Of a DNA stretch of 5,863 bases, positions 5,373 to 5,863 are shown piece by piece (the first letter of the stretch is position 1; each line of letters begins with the position of its first letter). Source of the DNA: Nitrospirota bacterium (GTDB lineage: Bacteria > Nitrospinota > Nitrospinia > Nitrospinales > Nitrospinaceae); the NCBI GenBank assembly GCA_003229345.1, contig QIDN01000334.1, positions 1-5,863 on the forward strand, written 5' to 3'. Made by a program: the position numbers and the translations under genes. The notes below the pieces were generated by a model. The model did not search any database and was not told the DNA's origin. It saw only the letters and a list, made by a program, of their open reading frames with translations.

Positions 5373-5863
5373 ATGAGAAAAAAATTAACCCTGCTGTTAT
5401 TTATTTTGTTTTGCAATCTGGTTATAGGGATTTCTTGCGTCTGGGCCTATGATATCAACCCTTCAATTTTTAACGACCTGAAGCAGGGGGGCAAATATTT
5501 AAACATGAAACGTAGTGGGGTCTTAGGAGATGAAGGTATCAAAAAACTGGCGAAATCCCGCATGGTTAAGAAAGTGGAAACACTGATCCTGGAGATCCAT
5601 GACATTACGAATGAAGGAGCAAAGGCGTTGGCCGAATCTAAATTCCTTAAAAAGGTAAAAGTATTCAGCCTAAACCATAATAAGGTCGGCCCCAAAGGCA
5701 TTCAAGCCATTGCTCTATCTGAAAACTTTAAATCCATTACGTCGTTGAAATTGTGGGGAAACCATATTGGGCCGGAAGGAGTCCGCGCACTCGCGGCGTC
5801 CCCATTCATACGCAATTTGGAACAATTGGATCTCTCTCAAAACCAAATTGGTCCGGAGGGCGC
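5373..5863 (+). CDS. Secreted leucine-rich-repeat protein, ribonuclease-inhibitor type (3' truncated by window edge)
   Basis: The frame is open from the ATG at 5373 to the window end, 163 residues so far. Residues 1-25 form a Sec signal peptide: basic start MRKK, hydrophobic core 5-21, likely cleavage after V-W-A. Cys22 follows G-I-S, which does not fit the lipobox (no Leu/Val/Ile at -3), so a lipoprotein is less likely. From about residue 42 come leucine-rich repeats with the pattern L-x-L-x-x-N-x-(I/V)-G-x-E-G-x-x-A-L-A. The Asn-equivalent positions are 49, 76, 103, 130 and 157, an exact 27-residue period; the first two positions carry Gly and His instead of Asn and the last three are canonical. 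This repeat class builds a curved solenoid that binds proteins. The partner is unknown. The gene begins 13 bases after the NHL gene stop, same strand, so it is probably in the same operon. No Shine-Dalgarno sequence is visible. Confidence 0.85.
   Translation, partial: MRKKLTLLLFILFCNLVIGISCVWAYDINPSIFNDLKQGGKYLNMKRSGVLGDEGIKKLAKSRMVKKVETLILEIHDITNEGAKALAESKFLKKVKVFSLNHNKVGPKGIQAIALSENFKSITSLKLWGNHIGPEGVRALAASPFIRNLEQLDLSQNQIGPEG
5496..5863 (+). repeat. Tandem coding repeat, 81-bp period (leucine-rich repeats)
   Basis: Five successive units (the last cut by the window end) each span 27 codons with no insertion or deletion. The units become closer to the consensus towards the 3' end: the third to fifth carry N-(K/H/Q)-(V/I)-G-P-(K/E)-G, whereas the first two are degenerate. 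This fits an N-terminal cap grading into a regular solenoid. The number of further units lies beyond the window. Confidence 0.8.

Noticed and set aside
5430..5447. Cys22 of the leucine-rich-repeat protein as a lipoprotein attachment site
   Set aside because: The residues before it are G-I-S, without Leu, Val or Ile at -3, and a good signal peptidase I site (V-W-A) follows three residues later.
5447..5701. Reverse-strand open frame of 84 codons near the window end
   Set aside because: The forward frame from 5373 has a signal peptide and five in-register leucine-rich repeats over the same bases, so the reverse frame is a shadow.

Overview
The window holds the end of one gene, three complete genes and the start of a fifth, all on the + strand. 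They form two blocks separated by a 122-base gap. The organism looks like a Gram-negative bacterium of moderate GC content: it has an MsbA-type lipid exporter and two Sec-exported repeat proteins. The combination of an olefin-biosynthesis gene pair with large secreted NHL and leucine-rich-repeat proteins is the sort of content seen in environmental lineages such as Nitrospinota, Planctomycetota or former Deltaproteobacteria. The window has no rRNA or other phylogenetic marker, so this placement is a guess.

Block 1 (1-3089) starts with the C-terminal two thirds of an MsbA-like ABC exporter, cut by the window edge. After 22 bases comes an OleA-type thiolase, which condenses two fatty acyl-CoAs head to head. 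It overlaps by 7 bases with an OleB-type alpha/beta hydrolase (beta-lactone decarboxylase). OleA and OleB are the first and last catalysts of long-chain olefin synthesis. The enzymes that act between them, OleD (ketoreductase) and OleC (beta-lactone synthetase), are not in this window and do not follow oleB directly. The tight spacing suggests one transcript, with an acyl-chain product destined for the membrane beside a lipid flippase.

The gap at 3090-3211 has a small hairpin, a direct repeat and an AT-rich stretch. It is where the first transcript would plausibly end and the second begin.

Block 2 (3212-5863) has two genes for exported proteins 13 bases apart. The first encodes a 715-residue secreted beta-propeller protein with twelve NHL-type units of nearly constant 56-residue period. 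The second, cut by the window edge, encodes a secreted leucine-rich-repeat protein of the ribonuclease-inhibitor type with an exact 27-residue period. Both look like extracytoplasmic binding scaffolds, and their ligands are unknown. Nothing in the sequence ties block 2 functionally to block 1.

No tRNA, rRNA, CRISPR array, insertion sequence or integrase was seen. None of the four visible gene starts has a strong Shine-Dalgarno sequence.
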